The notes under the pieces were generated by a model. That model saw nothing but the letters and a program-made list of their open reading frames with translations. It had not been told where the DNA came from and ran no database searches. DNA of 64,000 nucleotides from Chitinispirillum alkaliphilum (GTDB lineage Bacteria; Fibrobacterota; Chitinivibrionia; Chitinivibrionales; Chitinispirillaceae): the NCBI GenBank assembly GCA_001045525.1, contig LDWW01000014.1, positions 1 through 64,000 of the forward strand, written 5' to 3'. Shown in pieces: positions 18,087-26,844 of the stretch (positions within the stretch are counted from its first letter, which is position 1; every line of letters starts with the position of its first letter). A program made the translations under genes and the position numbers.

Positions 18087-18821
18087 ATGGGTTGTGAAAG
18101 GGTTTATTCCGCACGGGAAATAGCTGAAGGTGAAGGGGCCAGAGTTAAACGCCTTTTCCCGGGAAAAGAAATAAGGGATTTCGATCCGTTTGTATTGCTG
18201 GACGAATTTTTTGTGGATGCGGGCACAGGGTTCCCCGATCACCCTCACAGGGGTTTTGAAGCTCTGACCTATATGCTTGAGGGATCTTTTCGTCATAAAG
18301 ATAACATGGGCAATGACACTGAAGTGGCAACCGGTGGGGTACAGAAATTCTCTGCAGGCAGGGGGCTTGTTCACTCTGAAATGCCGGGTGAAAAAGCTTC
18401 GGTCGCACATGGAATTCAGCTGTGGGTGAATCTTCCCCGAAGACTAAAAAACTCAGCCCCCTCATATATGCAGGTCCAATCAGAACGCCTGCAGGTAAGA
18501 GAAATTGACGGGGGATATGAAAGGGTTATTGCCGGAGACGGTTCTGAAGTTAGGTTTAATACTGAAATAAAATACTTTGATGTGAAATTGAAGGCCAGTT
18601 CAGAGTACAGGTCACCCTCTGTTTCTGCTCTCAATGGCATAATCTATGTCTATGAGGGAAGTGTAATGATTGGGAGCAGGGAATGTGTACGGGGTGAAGG
18701 CTTTCTGTTTGATCAGGTATCCCATGTAACACTGCGCTCTTTATCTGACACAAAATTTATTTTGGTGGCCGGGATGCCCCATGGGGAGCCGATCATACAT
18801 AAAGGATCTTATGTGGATTAA
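18087..18821 (+). CDS. pirin family protein
   Basis: A 244-residue bicupin. The N-terminal cupin has the pirin metal ligands in HPHRGFEALTYMLEGSF and GRGLVHSEMP, where two His, one His and a Glu bind the metal. The second cupin is degenerate, as usual. Bacterial pirins include quercetinase-like dioxygenases and stress-linked proteins of unknown substrate. A TTG at 18078 is two bases from GGAGG (18072-18076), so the ATG at 18087 is chosen. It follows the NmrA-like pair at a 250-base distance. Confidence 0.88.
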   Translation: MGCERVYSAREIAEGEGARVKRLFPGKEIRDFDPFVLLDEFFVDAGTGFPDHPHRGFEALTYMLEGSFRHKDNMGNDTEVATGGVQKFSAGRGLVHSEMPGEKASVAHGIQLWVNLPRRLKNSAPSYMQVQSERLQVREIDGGYERVIAGDGSEVRFNTEIKYFDVKLKASSEYRSPSVSALNGIIYVYEGSVMIGSRECVRGEGFLFDQVSHVTLRSLSDTKFILVAGMPHGEPIIHKGSYVD

Positions 18822-18869
18822 AATTGTTTAATTCTAAGAATGCAAATACTATATTTATTTTTCTTTGCC

Positions 18870-18953
18870 GCGGAAGTGGTGGAATTGGTAGACGCGCTAG
18901 ATTCAGGTTCTAGTGGGCGCAAGCCTGTGGGGGTTCGAGTCCCCCCTTCCGCA
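18870..18953 (+). tRNA. tRNA-Leu, anticodon CAG
   Basis: The 84-base gene folds as a class II tRNA. The acceptor arm is GCGGAAG (18870-18876) with CTTCCGC (18946-18952). A D arm is followed by the anticodon stem CTAGA/TCTAG around loop position CAG, a long variable arm (TGGGCGCAAGCCTG region) and the T loop GGTTCGAGTCC. The discriminator is A and CCA is not encoded. A run of T follows at once, likely ending the transcript. It lies 43 bases before mutL. Confidence 0.95.
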
Positions 18954-18995
18954 ATTTTTTGAGTATCCCTCCTTTAGTATCCCTGAATCTTGAAA

Positions 18996-20828
18996 ATGGA
19001 AACAAATAATACAAAAATCAAACTCCTGCCGACTCATGTAATAGAAAAAATTGCAGCTGGAGAAGTTGTTGAGCGTCCGGCATCAGTTCTTAAGGAATTG
19101 ATTGAGAACTCAATCGATTCAGGCGCCACGAGAGTAGATATAGTGGTGGATGATGCGGGGTTTTCTCAGATGAAAATCACCGATAACGGCTCTGGTATGT
19201 CTGGCAATAATCTTTCCCGCTGTCTTCAGCGTCACGCCACAAGCAAAATCAGCTCTGCTGATGATCTGTTTTCCATAGCTACAATGGGATTCAGGGGTGA
19301 AGCTTTGGCCAGCATCGCAGCCGTAAGCAGGTTAACTATAGTCAGCAGTGATCAGACCGATGGTATTGGGTACACCATTACAAGTACCGGTGGTGAACAT
19401 GGGGACGTGCAGCCTTCTCAGCATCTCAGAGGGACTACAATAATTGTCAGAGATCTCTTTTTCAATGTTCCTGCCAGAATGAAATTTATGAAAAGCCACA
19501 GGGCAGAAAAACTTGCACTGGTTCGCATGATCGAGCAGATGGTGATCCCTTTTCCCGGCATTCATTTCAGTGTCACAATCGACGGAAAGAAAACCTTTGA
19601 ACTTCCTGTGGTACAGACTCCTTTGGACAGAATTGCTTCCGTAACAGGGACAGAATTTGCCAGGGGTCTTGTGGAGTGCAGCGGCGAAAACGATGGAGCC
19701 TCGGTTTGCCTTTATGTATCAAGCCCGGAGCATCTTCAAAGCAGACCTCGATTTCAGTCTCTGTATGTAAATCTGAGAAGAATAGATAACGATTCTGTTA
19801 CCTATGCCATAAGGGAGGCGTTTTCAAGTTATCTGGGGCATGGAAATAAACCTTCATTTTTCTGTTTTCTGGATATTGATCCCCAGCATATCGATGTCAA
19901 TGTTCACCCAACAAAACAGCAGGTTAAATTCGAAAATGACAGAAAAGTTGCAGGGTTTGTGTATAGAGCGGCAAAAAAGGGGATTGAAACCAGTCATGTA
20001 ACATCTCAGGATTTCACAGCTCCGAAAGATGAGAGTGAGGATTATTTGGGGGAAGATTTAAAAGGTGAAAAAACGATAAAGAACTCTTTTTCAGATTCAG
20101 AAAATCCGCAAAAAGACCAGGAATCAGATCAGAGCGGGGGCTGGGAATCTTCTCAGACGATTATTTCTTTCCCTTCCGGGGAGAAAATGGATGAAAAACA
20201 AGTTGAATCTCCGAAAGAAAACAGTATACAATTTAGAGACGAGAAAGAGGAGATGTGGAATCTGATACCTTGTTATCAGATTCATGGGGTTTTTATTCTT
20301 GCACAGATTAAAAAAGGGATACTGCTTATCGATCAACATGCCGCACATGAAAGGGTCCTTTTTGAACAGGCTCTCAATGATCTTCAGGCTGGGCGTTCAC
20401 CTTCACAGCAGTTGTTGTTTCCGGTTTTGCTTGAAGTATCACCAACAGAGAAGGCTGTGGTAGAGTCTGGAATGAAGTACTTTGAAGGTTTTGGCTTTGA
20501 AATGTCTGATTTTGGTGGTAACACTGTTTCAGTTTCAGCTATACCTGCTTTTCTTAAAGACGGTCTGATCGAGGAGACGGTCAGGAACATGATCCGGTAT
20601 CTTCTTGATGGTAAAAATCCTGAATCTTTTGATCAGCCTGCAAGGAGGTTCGCTGCAGCATTTGCGTGTGGGGCGGCTATAAAAGCCGGGCAGAAGCTAA
20701 GTCAGGAAGAGATGAATGCGCTGCTCAACAGCCTGTTCTCCACCGAAAACCCTTATACATGTCCTCACGGCAGACCTACTCTGGTAAGAATCTCTTTAGA
20801 GGAACTTACCAGAAGATTTTTAAGGTAA
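18996..20828 (+). CDS. mutL: DNA mismatch repair protein MutL, endonuclease-type
   Basis: A 610-residue MutL. The N-terminal GHKL ATPase shows ELIENSIDSGATRVDI, DNGSGM and MGFRGEALASIAAV, followed by the S5-like domain. A charged linker (about residues 340-410) precedes the C-terminal dimerisation domain. That domain holds the metal-binding endonuclease motif DQHAAHERVLFE (pattern DQHA-x2-E-x4-E) plus ACGAAIKAG and CPHGRP, so it should nick DNA like MutL of MutH-lacking bacteria. TTG at 18990 is possible; ATG 18996 is preferred. No mutS is in the window. It begins a tight same-strand run with the STAS gene, mtaB and HDOD genes. Confidence 0.95.
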   Translation: METNNTKIKLLPTHVIEKIAAGEVVERPASVLKELIENSIDSGATRVDIVVDDAGFSQMKITDNGSGMSGNNLSRCLQRHATSKISSADDLFSIATMGFRGEALASIAAVSRLTIVSSDQTDGIGYTITSTGGEHGDVQPSQHLRGTTIIVRDLFFNVPARMKFMKSHRAEKLALVRMIEQMVIPFPGIHFSVTIDGKKTFELPVVQTPLDRIASVTGTEFARGLVECSGENDGASVCLYVSSPEHLQSRPRFQSLYVNLRRIDNDSVTYAIREAFSSYLGHGNKPSFFCFLDIDPQHIDVNVHPTKQQVKFENDRKVAGFVYRAAKKGIETSHVTSQDFTAPKDESEDYLGEDLKGEKTIKNSFSDSENPQKDQESDQSGGWESSQTIISFPSGEKMDEKQVESPKENSIQFRDEKEEMWNLIPCYQIHGVFILAQIKKGILLIDQHAAHERVLFEQALNDLQAGRSPSQQLLFPVLLEVSPTEKAVVESGMKYFEGFGFEMSDFGGNTVSVSAIPAFLKDGLIEETVRNMIRYLLDGKNPESFDQPARRFAAAFACGAAIKAGQKLSQEEMNALLNSLFSTENPYTCPHGRPTLVRISLEELTRRFLR

Positions 20829-20841
20829 AGAGGTGAATCCT

Positions 20842-21537
20842 ATGAATACGCAGGGAAATGCTGATAACCGGCGTTATAAAATGCCCAAAAGTTTTGCTGG
20901 AACGCAAGTAGCCGGAACCGTCTGTGATTTAAAAAAAACGATCGCCAAAGGTGGTGGCTGCATAATACTTGATTTCTCCAATACTGAGTTTATCGACAGC
21001 TCCGGTATCGGCACTCTTGTATCTCTTGCTCAGGATCTTAGGGGAGAAAATAAAAGGCTCATTATAAGAGGGCTCCGTCAGGCACTTTTAAGAATTTTTA
21101 TTGAAACCGGAATTGATATTTTTTTTGATATAGAAAATCTGGGCAGAATAAAACCTGCCGATACAGATTTCAAAGACAATTCCGTACAGATCCGCCTTAA
21201 TATTTCAGATCAGACTGAGGGTGATGTGAAGGTGTTGTCTCTCAAGGGAATGATGAATCACCCGGAGGGGTCAAACCTGTTTAAAAAAAACATGCTCCTC
21301 GCCATGGCTTCTCATCAGAAAATTCTGATTGATCTCGAAAATCTTGCTTATTTTGACAGCTTGAGTATAGGGACCGTTCTTAAATTAAATAAGCTGTTAA
21401 AGGAAACTGGGGGGGGATTGAGAATGTGTGCTCCCAATTGTATTGTTCAGGATCTTTTTTCCACGCTGAATATCGACTCGATTATCCCGGTTTTTGACAA
21501 TTGTGATAAAGCGCTTCTTGATTGGAAAAATAGATGA
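20842..21537 (+). CDS. protein with two tandem STAS domains (anti-sigma-antagonist-like)
   Basis: A 231-residue cytosolic protein with two STAS folds. The first (about residues 15-105) has DFSNTEFIDSSGIGTLVSLA, with the Ser phosphorylated in SpoIIAA/RsbV proteins. The second (about residues 115-230) has DLENLAYFDSLSIGTVLKLN, where the second position differs but a Ser remains. Such proteins bind anti-sigma kinases in partner switching. The start at 20842 is chosen because AAGAGG sits nine bases before it. The 3' end overlaps mtaB by four bases (ATGA), so it is translated with tRNA and DNA-repair genes; no dedicated kinase is adjacent. Confidence 0.85.
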   Translation: MNTQGNADNRRYKMPKSFAGTQVAGTVCDLKKTIAKGGGCIILDFSNTEFIDSSGIGTLVSLAQDLRGENKRLIIRGLRQALLRIFIETGIDIFFDIENLGRIKPADTDFKDNSVQIRLNISDQTEGDVKVLSLKGMMNHPEGSNLFKKNMLLAMASHQKILIDLENLAYFDSLSIGTVLKLNKLLKETGGGLRMCAPNCIVQDLFSTLNIDSIIPVFDNCDKALLDWKNR

Positions 21538-22856
21538 CAGCTTTGACCAAAACTAAAACTGTCGCTCTCTGTACCATTGGCTGCAGAACAAATCAGGAAG
21601 AGATGGGCACACTGAAGCAGAACTTGCTCTCTGCCGGATACCTGGTAACCGATAAGCCTGATATTGCAGATGTTATAATCGTTAATACCTGTTCTGTTAC
21701 AGCACTTACAGAGTCAAAGACAGAGAAAATGATAGGATCATATTCCCGGGATTTCCCCCGGGCGGCATTACTTGTAACCGGCTGCCTTGCTCAGCAAAAA
21801 AAGAGTGATCTAACCAAATTTCCCGGTGTGAAGTGGGTGGTTGGCAACAGGGAAAAAGGTAAAATTATCCAGATCATCCAACAGTATGAAGAAGGGGTTT
21901 TCTGTCCGGAAATTTCTGATGGTGATGTTTTGGAAAGCAAAGATAACAGGCTGCACAGCGTTGACCCCAAGAAAACACGTTATTCCATAAAAATTCAGGA
22001 AGGGTGTTCTTTTCAGTGTGCCTATTGTATAGTCCCAAGTCTTCGGGGGCCTTCCAGGGCAACGGGTATGACAGAGCTCCTTGATTCTTTTAAGCAAGCT
22101 ATAGATATAGGATATAAGGAGATCGTTCTCACAGGTACTCATATCGGACAGTACAGAGATCCATCATCAGGAGCGGACCTTTTATCCCTGATAGAAGAGA
22201 TCTTAAAAACAAGTGGGAACTTCAGAGTCCGACTTAGCTCCATTGACCCAAGAGATCTTACAAATGAGCTAATTGAAATGATTGCCGGGGAGGAGAAGAT
22301 ATGCGATCATCTTCACCTGAGCATCCAGAGCTTTAGCCCGCGGGTGCTGGAAAGAATGAACCGTCCCTGGAGAGAGGTTGAGAGTATAGTCCATAAATTG
22401 ACAGATCTTCGTAAGCGCAATCCGCTTGTGGGTCTGGGAGGGGATTTTATTGTAGGGCATCCCGGGGAAACAGAAGAAGATTTTCTTTACAGTCTTAATA
22501 TAGTTGAGCAGCTTTTATTTTCCTATGGGCATGTTTTCAGATACTCCAGACGACCGGGAACAAGTGCAGACACATTCAGCGATCAGTTACCGGAAACGGT
22601 AAAAACTCACAGAAGTACCACGTTAAGAGAAGTACTTGACTCAACTAGGAAAAAATTCCTCTCGACATTACAGGGACAATCCTTTAATATTATTACAGAA
22701 TCGGAAATGCCTGTTAAAGGTATCACTTCGAATTATATTAAGGTTAGAGTGCCCGGTGTTACAGCTGTCCGCAATACATGGCTGAATGTAAAGGTTTTAG
22801 AATCGGTTCATAATGATTACTGTATTGCCGAACCAATCTCCAGAGGTGAGCTATGA
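21534..22856 (+). CDS. mtaB: tRNA t6A37 methylthiotransferase (MtaB type)
   Basis: A 440-residue radical SAM methylthiotransferase. The UPF0004 domain has its three Cys in CTIGCRTNQEE, NTCSV and GCLAQ. The radical SAM cluster motif is CSFQCAYC (about residue 158 on). A C-terminal beta part (about residues 380-438) resembles a TRAM domain. Length and the N-terminal GCRTNQ pattern fit MtaB/YqeV, which adds methylthio to t6A37 of tRNA-Lys, more than MiaB or RimO. It overlaps both neighbours by four bases. The t6A-forming enzyme gene tsaD lies 3 kb downstream on the other strand. Confidence 0.9.
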   Translation: MTALTKTKTVALCTIGCRTNQEEMGTLKQNLLSAGYLVTDKPDIADVIIVNTCSVTALTESKTEKMIGSYSRDFPRAALLVTGCLAQQKKSDLTKFPGVKWVVGNREKGKIIQIIQQYEEGVFCPEISDGDVLESKDNRLHSVDPKKTRYSIKIQEGCSFQCAYCIVPSLRGPSRATGMTELLDSFKQAIDIGYKEIVLTGTHIGQYRDPSSGADLLSLIEEILKTSGNFRVRLSSIDPRDLTNELIEMIAGEEKICDHLHLSIQSFSPRVLERMNRPWREVESIVHKLTDLRKRNPLVGLGGDFIVGHPGETEEDFLYSLNIVEQLLFSYGHVFRYSRRPGTSADTFSDQLPETVKTHRSTTLREVLDSTRKKFLSTLQGQSFNIITESEMPVKGITSNYIKVRVPGVTAVRNTWLNVKVLESVHNDYCIAEPISRGEL

Positions 22857-23743
22857 ATAAGGAACACTCAGCTGCTGTGCTAAAGGCTAAAGGCCGTTAT
22901 CAGCATGTGATTGACAATATCGACCAGTTGCCTTCACTGCCAGCAATTGTCTCAAGGTTGCTTCAGGTTGTAAACTGCCCGGACACATCGGCTGAAGATG
23001 CTGCAGAGTTAATTGAGAAAGATCCTGCGCTTACCAGCAGGATGTTGCGCCTGGCAAACAGTGCTTTCTATGGTATTCCAAGAAGTATATCTTCTGTTTC
23101 AAGTGCGGTGGTGATTCTTGGATTTAACACTATTCGCTCGCTTGTACTGAGTGCTTCAGTCGTAAAGATGTTTTCCGGCGCAAAACCTTTTTTTGACAAT
23201 GATAGATTCTGGAAACATTCTATTGTGACCGCAATTGCATCCAAGACCATAATCAGACATTTCATGAGTGTGCGTATGATGGATCCTGAGAGCGCCTTTT
23301 GCTCCGGAATTCTTCACGACATCGGTAAACTGATTTTCAGCTTTTATGTGCCTGAGGAGTATATGGAGGCGTGCGAATATGCCTGCAAACATTCAGTTTC
23401 GCTGATTGATGCTGAAAACCACATCCTTGGTATCAATCATGCAGAAATCGGGAAAATACTGGCCGATAAGTGGGCTCTTCCCCTGGATTTGAGTAATTGC
23501 CTTGTGTATCACCATTCACCGGAAAAATCAGACATCGCAAGTGACTTGGTATCCACTGTTCATCTTGGAGATATTATGGCTCATAAGCTTGGCTGTGACT
23601 TATGGGATGGAGAGATTCGGGTAGAGGAGTCCGCCAGCAGTCGCGAAATACTGAATATCTCACAGACAGAATATGATAAAATAATGGACAAACTGCAGGA
23701 CTCTGTCGAAAAGTCAACAGAGTTTCTGTCGATAATTAAATAA
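22853..23743 (+). CDS. HDOD domain protein (copy 1)
   Basis: A 296-residue protein with a full HDOD domain: LPSLPAIVSRLLQVVN (about residues 24-39), then IEKDPALTSRMLRLANSAFY, and an HD-type GILHDIGKLIFSFY (about residues 148-161). HDOD proteins are signalling scaffolds; although HD-like residues are retained here, enzyme activity is rarely shown. It starts inside the end of mtaB (ATGA overlap). A second HDOD gene follows after 135 bases. Confidence 0.9.
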   Translation: MNKEHSAAVLKAKGRYQHVIDNIDQLPSLPAIVSRLLQVVNCPDTSAEDAAELIEKDPALTSRMLRLANSAFYGIPRSISSVSSAVVILGFNTIRSLVLSASVVKMFSGAKPFFDNDRFWKHSIVTAIASKTIIRHFMSVRMMDPESAFCSGILHDIGKLIFSFYVPEEYMEACEYACKHSVSLIDAENHILGINHAEIGKILADKWALPLDLSNCLVYHHSPEKSDIASDLVSTVHLGDIMAHKLGCDLWDGEIRVEESASSREILNISQTEYDKIMDKLQDSVEKSTEFLSIIK

Positions 23744-23878
23744 TAAACCAAATTACCCATCGTGAATAAGCCCGCTTTGAGAATTCTTTTCTGGTAATTT
23801 ATTTTCTGACAGGGAAGTAACTTCCTGAATTGTTAGTCAATTGACATGCTGTGAATCTCCTACCTGGAGGGAAGAGTA

Positions 23879-24724
23879 TTGCAGGACCTGAAAAATTTTC
23901 TGGAGCATTCCCAATTTCTTCCTTCGCCTTTGCCTGTAGTAAATTATTTGACAGTGGTGACTACCGATCCGGGTATGACCCCTGACCAAATTGTGAATGT
24001 GATTAGGTTAGATCCCTGTTGCTGTGCGAGAATTCTAAAGTTCGCTAATTCGATCACTCCCCAACAGAATAATTCAGTCTCTTCTGTAACGAATGCAGTC
24101 GCCTTGATCGGGATAGAGAAGATCAGTTCGCTTTTATCGATATACCGAATGTTGTACCCTTCTTATCAGGGGATAAAACTTCCGTTTAAACTGGTACGTT
24201 TCTGGAAACACTCACTTGCCGTGGCAATGATTTCCGAGTCAATTGCAAAATGTATTCTAAGGTATGAGGATATCGATGTGGAGGCTGTTTATGCAGCCGG
24301 TTTGCTGCACGACATTGGTAAACTACATCTCTCCTCTTACAGGCCGGTTTCGGTAAGCCGATCTGTTAATGAATGTACAAACACTCCTTATTTTGCAACT
24401 GAAGATCCGGATTGCACACATTCTCTGGCTGGGGGGATGTTTGCTGAGTTGTGGCGATTACCAAAAGAGATTGTGTATGCAATCGAAAAGCATCACTCTC
24501 CCGATATCGCTCCCTTTGCCTCTCTTACTTCTTGCGTGATTCATGTGGCTGATGTATCAGTTCATCTACTGGGTTATGGAATAGTGGAGGAAGAAATACC
24601 ACCACGGCTCGACAGGGATGCATTTGCAAGGCTGGGGATCCAACCTGAAGCAATCCGGGTGATTACAGTCACGGTTCTAAACAAAATAAGGGAAATAGAA
24701 TCTCTGGTTGAACTAAACAGGTAA
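23879..24724 (+). CDS. HDOD domain protein (copy 2)
   Basis: A 281-residue HDOD protein, diverged from its neighbour (LPSPLPVVNYLTVVTTDPGM, VIRLDPCCCARILKFANS, GLLHDIGKLHLSSY). It starts on TTG behind GGAGGGAAGAG. The gap before it holds a 13-base palindrome-like GGAAGTAACTTCC (23813-23825), so it may have its own promoter. It precedes ftsY by 69 bases. The role is unknown; signal output to membrane insertion or motility cannot be judged from sequence. Confidence 0.88.
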   Translation: MQDLKNFLEHSQFLPSPLPVVNYLTVVTTDPGMTPDQIVNVIRLDPCCCARILKFANSITPQQNNSVSSVTNAVALIGIEKISSLLSIYRMLYPSYQGIKLPFKLVRFWKHSLAVAMISESIAKCILRYEDIDVEAVYAAGLLHDIGKLHLSSYRPVSVSRSVNECTNTPYFATEDPDCTHSLAGGMFAELWRLPKEIVYAIEKHHSPDIAPFASLTSCVIHVADVSVHLLGYGIVEEEIPPRLDRDAFARLGIQPEAIRVITVTVLNKIREIESLVELNR

Positions 24725-24793
24725 TCCAATTATTTTAGCAGTTGAGAAATCAGTTCACTTCCACCCATCTCTTTATTGAGAAGGATAAAAAAT

Positions 24794-25693
24794 ATGGATT
24801 TTTTTTCAAAACTGAAAAATGGGCTGAGCAAGACCCGCAATCAGATCGGTTCAATAATCAGTACCGGCGCCATTGATGAGAGTCTGTATGAGTCACTTGA
24901 GGAAGCGCTTATTGCAGCAGATGTGGGGTTGGACTTCTCTATGGAGACAATAGATGTGCTTAGGGAGAGGGTGAAAAAAAACAGGGTAACCGAGGTTCAG
25001 GAAGTTATCTCTCTTTTGAAGGAGATTTTGGTCTCTGATCTCAGTTTCGAAACCCTGCCCGATGAGTTTCCTCCTAAGCCCTGGATAGTTTTGGTTGTAG
25101 GGGTAAACGGGGTAGGCAAGACCACTACTATAGGTAAGATGGCCAATGAGTTGAAGGAGAGCGGAAAAAAAGTGATGCTCGGAGCCGCTGATACCTTTCG
25201 TGCCGGAGCAATTGAACAGCTTAAAATCTGGTCGGAGCGTACCGGGGCTGGTTTTGTGTCACAGCATGAGGGTGCGGATGCTGCATCGGTTGCTTTTGAC
25301 TCCATTGAAGCCGCAAAAAAAAGAGATGTCGATGTGTTGATGCTTGATACAGCCGGGCGGCTGCACAACAAGGTTAATCTGATGAATGAGCTGGAGAAGA
25401 TCGTACGTGTGATCAAAAGAAGCACCCCACATGCTCCAAATGAAGTATTGCTGGTGGTTGATGCCACTACTGGTCAAAATGCACTGAAGCAGGCGGAGGT
25501 TTTCAATTCAATAGTGGGGATAAGCGGGATTGTAATAACCAAGCTGGATGGAACCGCAAAGGGGGGAATTGCTCTGGCGCTGACCCATAAACTGAAAGTG
25601 CCTGTTAAGAAGGTGGGAGTAGGAGAGGGGATAGAGGACCTGCAGGATTTTGATCCAAAGGCTTACGTTGAAGCGATGATCGGGGATGTCTGA
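24794..25693 (+). CDS. ftsY: signal recognition particle receptor FtsY
   Basis: A 299-residue SRP GTPase receptor. The N domain is followed by the G domain with GVNGVGKTTTIGKMA (P-loop), DTFRAGAIEQLKIW, DTAGR and TKLDGTAKGG. It lacks the long acidic A domain of E. coli FtsY, as in many phyla, and would rely on the short N-terminal helix MDFFSKLKNGLSK for membrane contact. A TTG at 24776 is possible, but GAGAAGGA before the ATG at 24794 decides the start. A hairpin follows directly after the stop. Confidence 0.95.
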   Translation: MDFFSKLKNGLSKTRNQIGSIISTGAIDESLYESLEEALIAADVGLDFSMETIDVLRERVKKNRVTEVQEVISLLKEILVSDLSFETLPDEFPPKPWIVLVVGVNGVGKTTTIGKMANELKESGKKVMLGAADTFRAGAIEQLKIWSERTGAGFVSQHEGADAASVAFDSIEAAKKRDVDVLMLDTAGRLHNKVNLMNELEKIVRVIKRSTPHAPNEVLLVVDATTGQNALKQAEVFNSIVGISGIVITKLDGTAKGGIALALTHKLKVPVKKVGVGEGIEDLQDFDPKAYVEAMIGDV

Positions 25694-25694
25694 G

Positions 25695-25721
25695 AGCGGC
25701 TCTACTCACCGTAGAGTCGCT
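25695..25721 (+). terminator. hairpin after ftsY
   Basis: AGCGGCTCTAC (25695-25705) and GTAGAGTCGCT (25711-25721) form an 11-bp stem with one G-T pair and a 5-base loop, two bases after the ftsY stop, followed by TTTAC. The T-tract is short. The stem overlaps the end of the small convergent membrane-protein gene. Confidence 0.45.
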
Positions 25722-25845
25722 TTACGTGCCGCTCGCTTAATTCCGTAATGTTGAGTATAGTTTTTTCAATTCTTATAAGCTGGATGCTTATTATAAGTAA
25801 AAACGCTGCCATGAATGCTGCAATACAGATTGCAATAAAAAGCAT
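25702..25845 (-). CDS. 47-residue single-span membrane protein after tsaD
   Basis: A small gene starting at ATG 25845 with GAGGAG (reverse complement of 25853-25858) seven bases upstream. The product begins MLFIAICIAAFMAAFLLIIS, one clear membrane helix, followed by a charged tail (IQLIRIEKTILNITELSERH and VKRLYGE). It starts 15 bases after the tsaD stop on the same strand, so it is probably in the tsaD transcript. The good ribosome site, one clean membrane span and conserved reading to the end support a real gene. No family is recognised. Confidence 0.6.
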   Translation of the reverse strand: MLFIAICIAAFMAAFLLIISIQLIRIEKTILNITELSERHVKRLYGE

Positions 25846-25860
25846 GAAGGGGCTCCTCTG

Positions 25861-26844
25861 TTATAGTGCTGCGGATGGGTTCATCCTGGGGAATTGACAT
25901 CTGTTATGCTTTGCTCTCAGGTATCCGGCCATAGCGATCATATCACCATTGTCGGTACATAAGTTCGGTGGTGGAAAGTAGGTGTGTTCCCCGAATTTCT
26001 CCATGAACTCCTCACGTAATCTGCCGTTACAGGCTACACCGCCAACAACTCCGATTGTATGAATACCGGTGATTTCAGTGGCAGTCTGAATGTTTTTTGC
26101 CAGGGAATCTATGATCGCTTTCTGGAACGCTTTACAGAGGGCCGCTTTGTTTTCCTGAACGTATTCTTCGCTCTTGCTGTTTATGAAATATCTCAACGCA
26201 GTTTTCAAACCTGAAAAACTGAAATCAGGCCGTGTTCCGGATACTTTTGCAACCGGGAATTTAACCAGATCAGCTCCGCTTGCCTTTGCCGCCTCATTCT
26301 CTATGGCCCTGCCAGCAGGATACCGAAACCCAAGCAGTTTCCCTGCTTTGTCAAACGCCTCACCCGCCGCATCATCCACGGTTTGTCCGATACATCTGTA
26401 TTTGCCAAAATTCTCTACAAGGTAAATCGCTGTATGTCCCCCTGAAACCACCAGTGCCAAAAAAGGGACAGGTATTTGGGGGTTGCTGAGGAAGAGTGCG
26501 CTTATGTGGCCCTCCAGATGATTTACACCGGTAACAGGGGTGTTGTGAGCGGAGTGGATGCCCAGTGCATAGCTTATTCCCACAAGGAGTGCTCCTGCAA
26601 GACCTGGACTGTCACTCACTGCAAGTAAATCTATATCCTTGAGCTGAAGTTTCGATTCCCCAATAACATTTGATACAATAGTATCAATTTTCTCCATATG
26701 TGCACGGGATGCAATCTCCGGTACCACGCCCCCGTAAAGGGAGTGTTCTACCTGTGAATACAGCGCACTGGAGATTATTTTGCCGTCCCTGAGGATGGCT
26801 GCGGACGTCTCATCGCAAGATGTTTCAATACCTAAAACTATCAT
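25861..26844 (-). CDS. tsaD: tRNA N6-threonylcarbamoyladenosine synthase subunit TsaD
   Basis: A 327-residue ASKHA-fold protein. The family start MIVLGIETSCDETSAAIL, metal-binding HLEGH (in TGVNHLEGHISAL) and the C-terminal NLCTDNGDMIAMAG are all present, as is VVSGGHTAIY. It transfers threonylcarbamoyl to A37 of ANN-decoding tRNAs with TsaB and TsaE (not in the window). Its product is the substrate of MtaB, encoded 3 kb away. The start overlaps the stop of the upstream STAS-like gene (TAATG). Confidence 0.95.
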   Translation of the reverse strand: MIVLGIETSCDETSAAILRDGKIISSALYSQVEHSLYGGVVPEIASRAHMEKIDTIVSNVIGESKLQLKDIDLLAVSDSPGLAGALLVGISYALGIHSAHNTPVTGVNHLEGHISALFLSNPQIPVPFLALVVSGGHTAIYLVENFGKYRCIGQTVDDAAGEAFDKAGKLLGFRYPAGRAIENEAAKASGADLVKFPVAKVSGTRPDFSFSGLKTALRYFINSKSEEYVQENKAALCKAFQKAIIDSLAKNIQTATEITGIHTIGVVGGVACNGRLREEFMEKFGEHTYFPPPNLCTDNGDMIAMAGYLRAKHNRCQFPRMNPSAAL

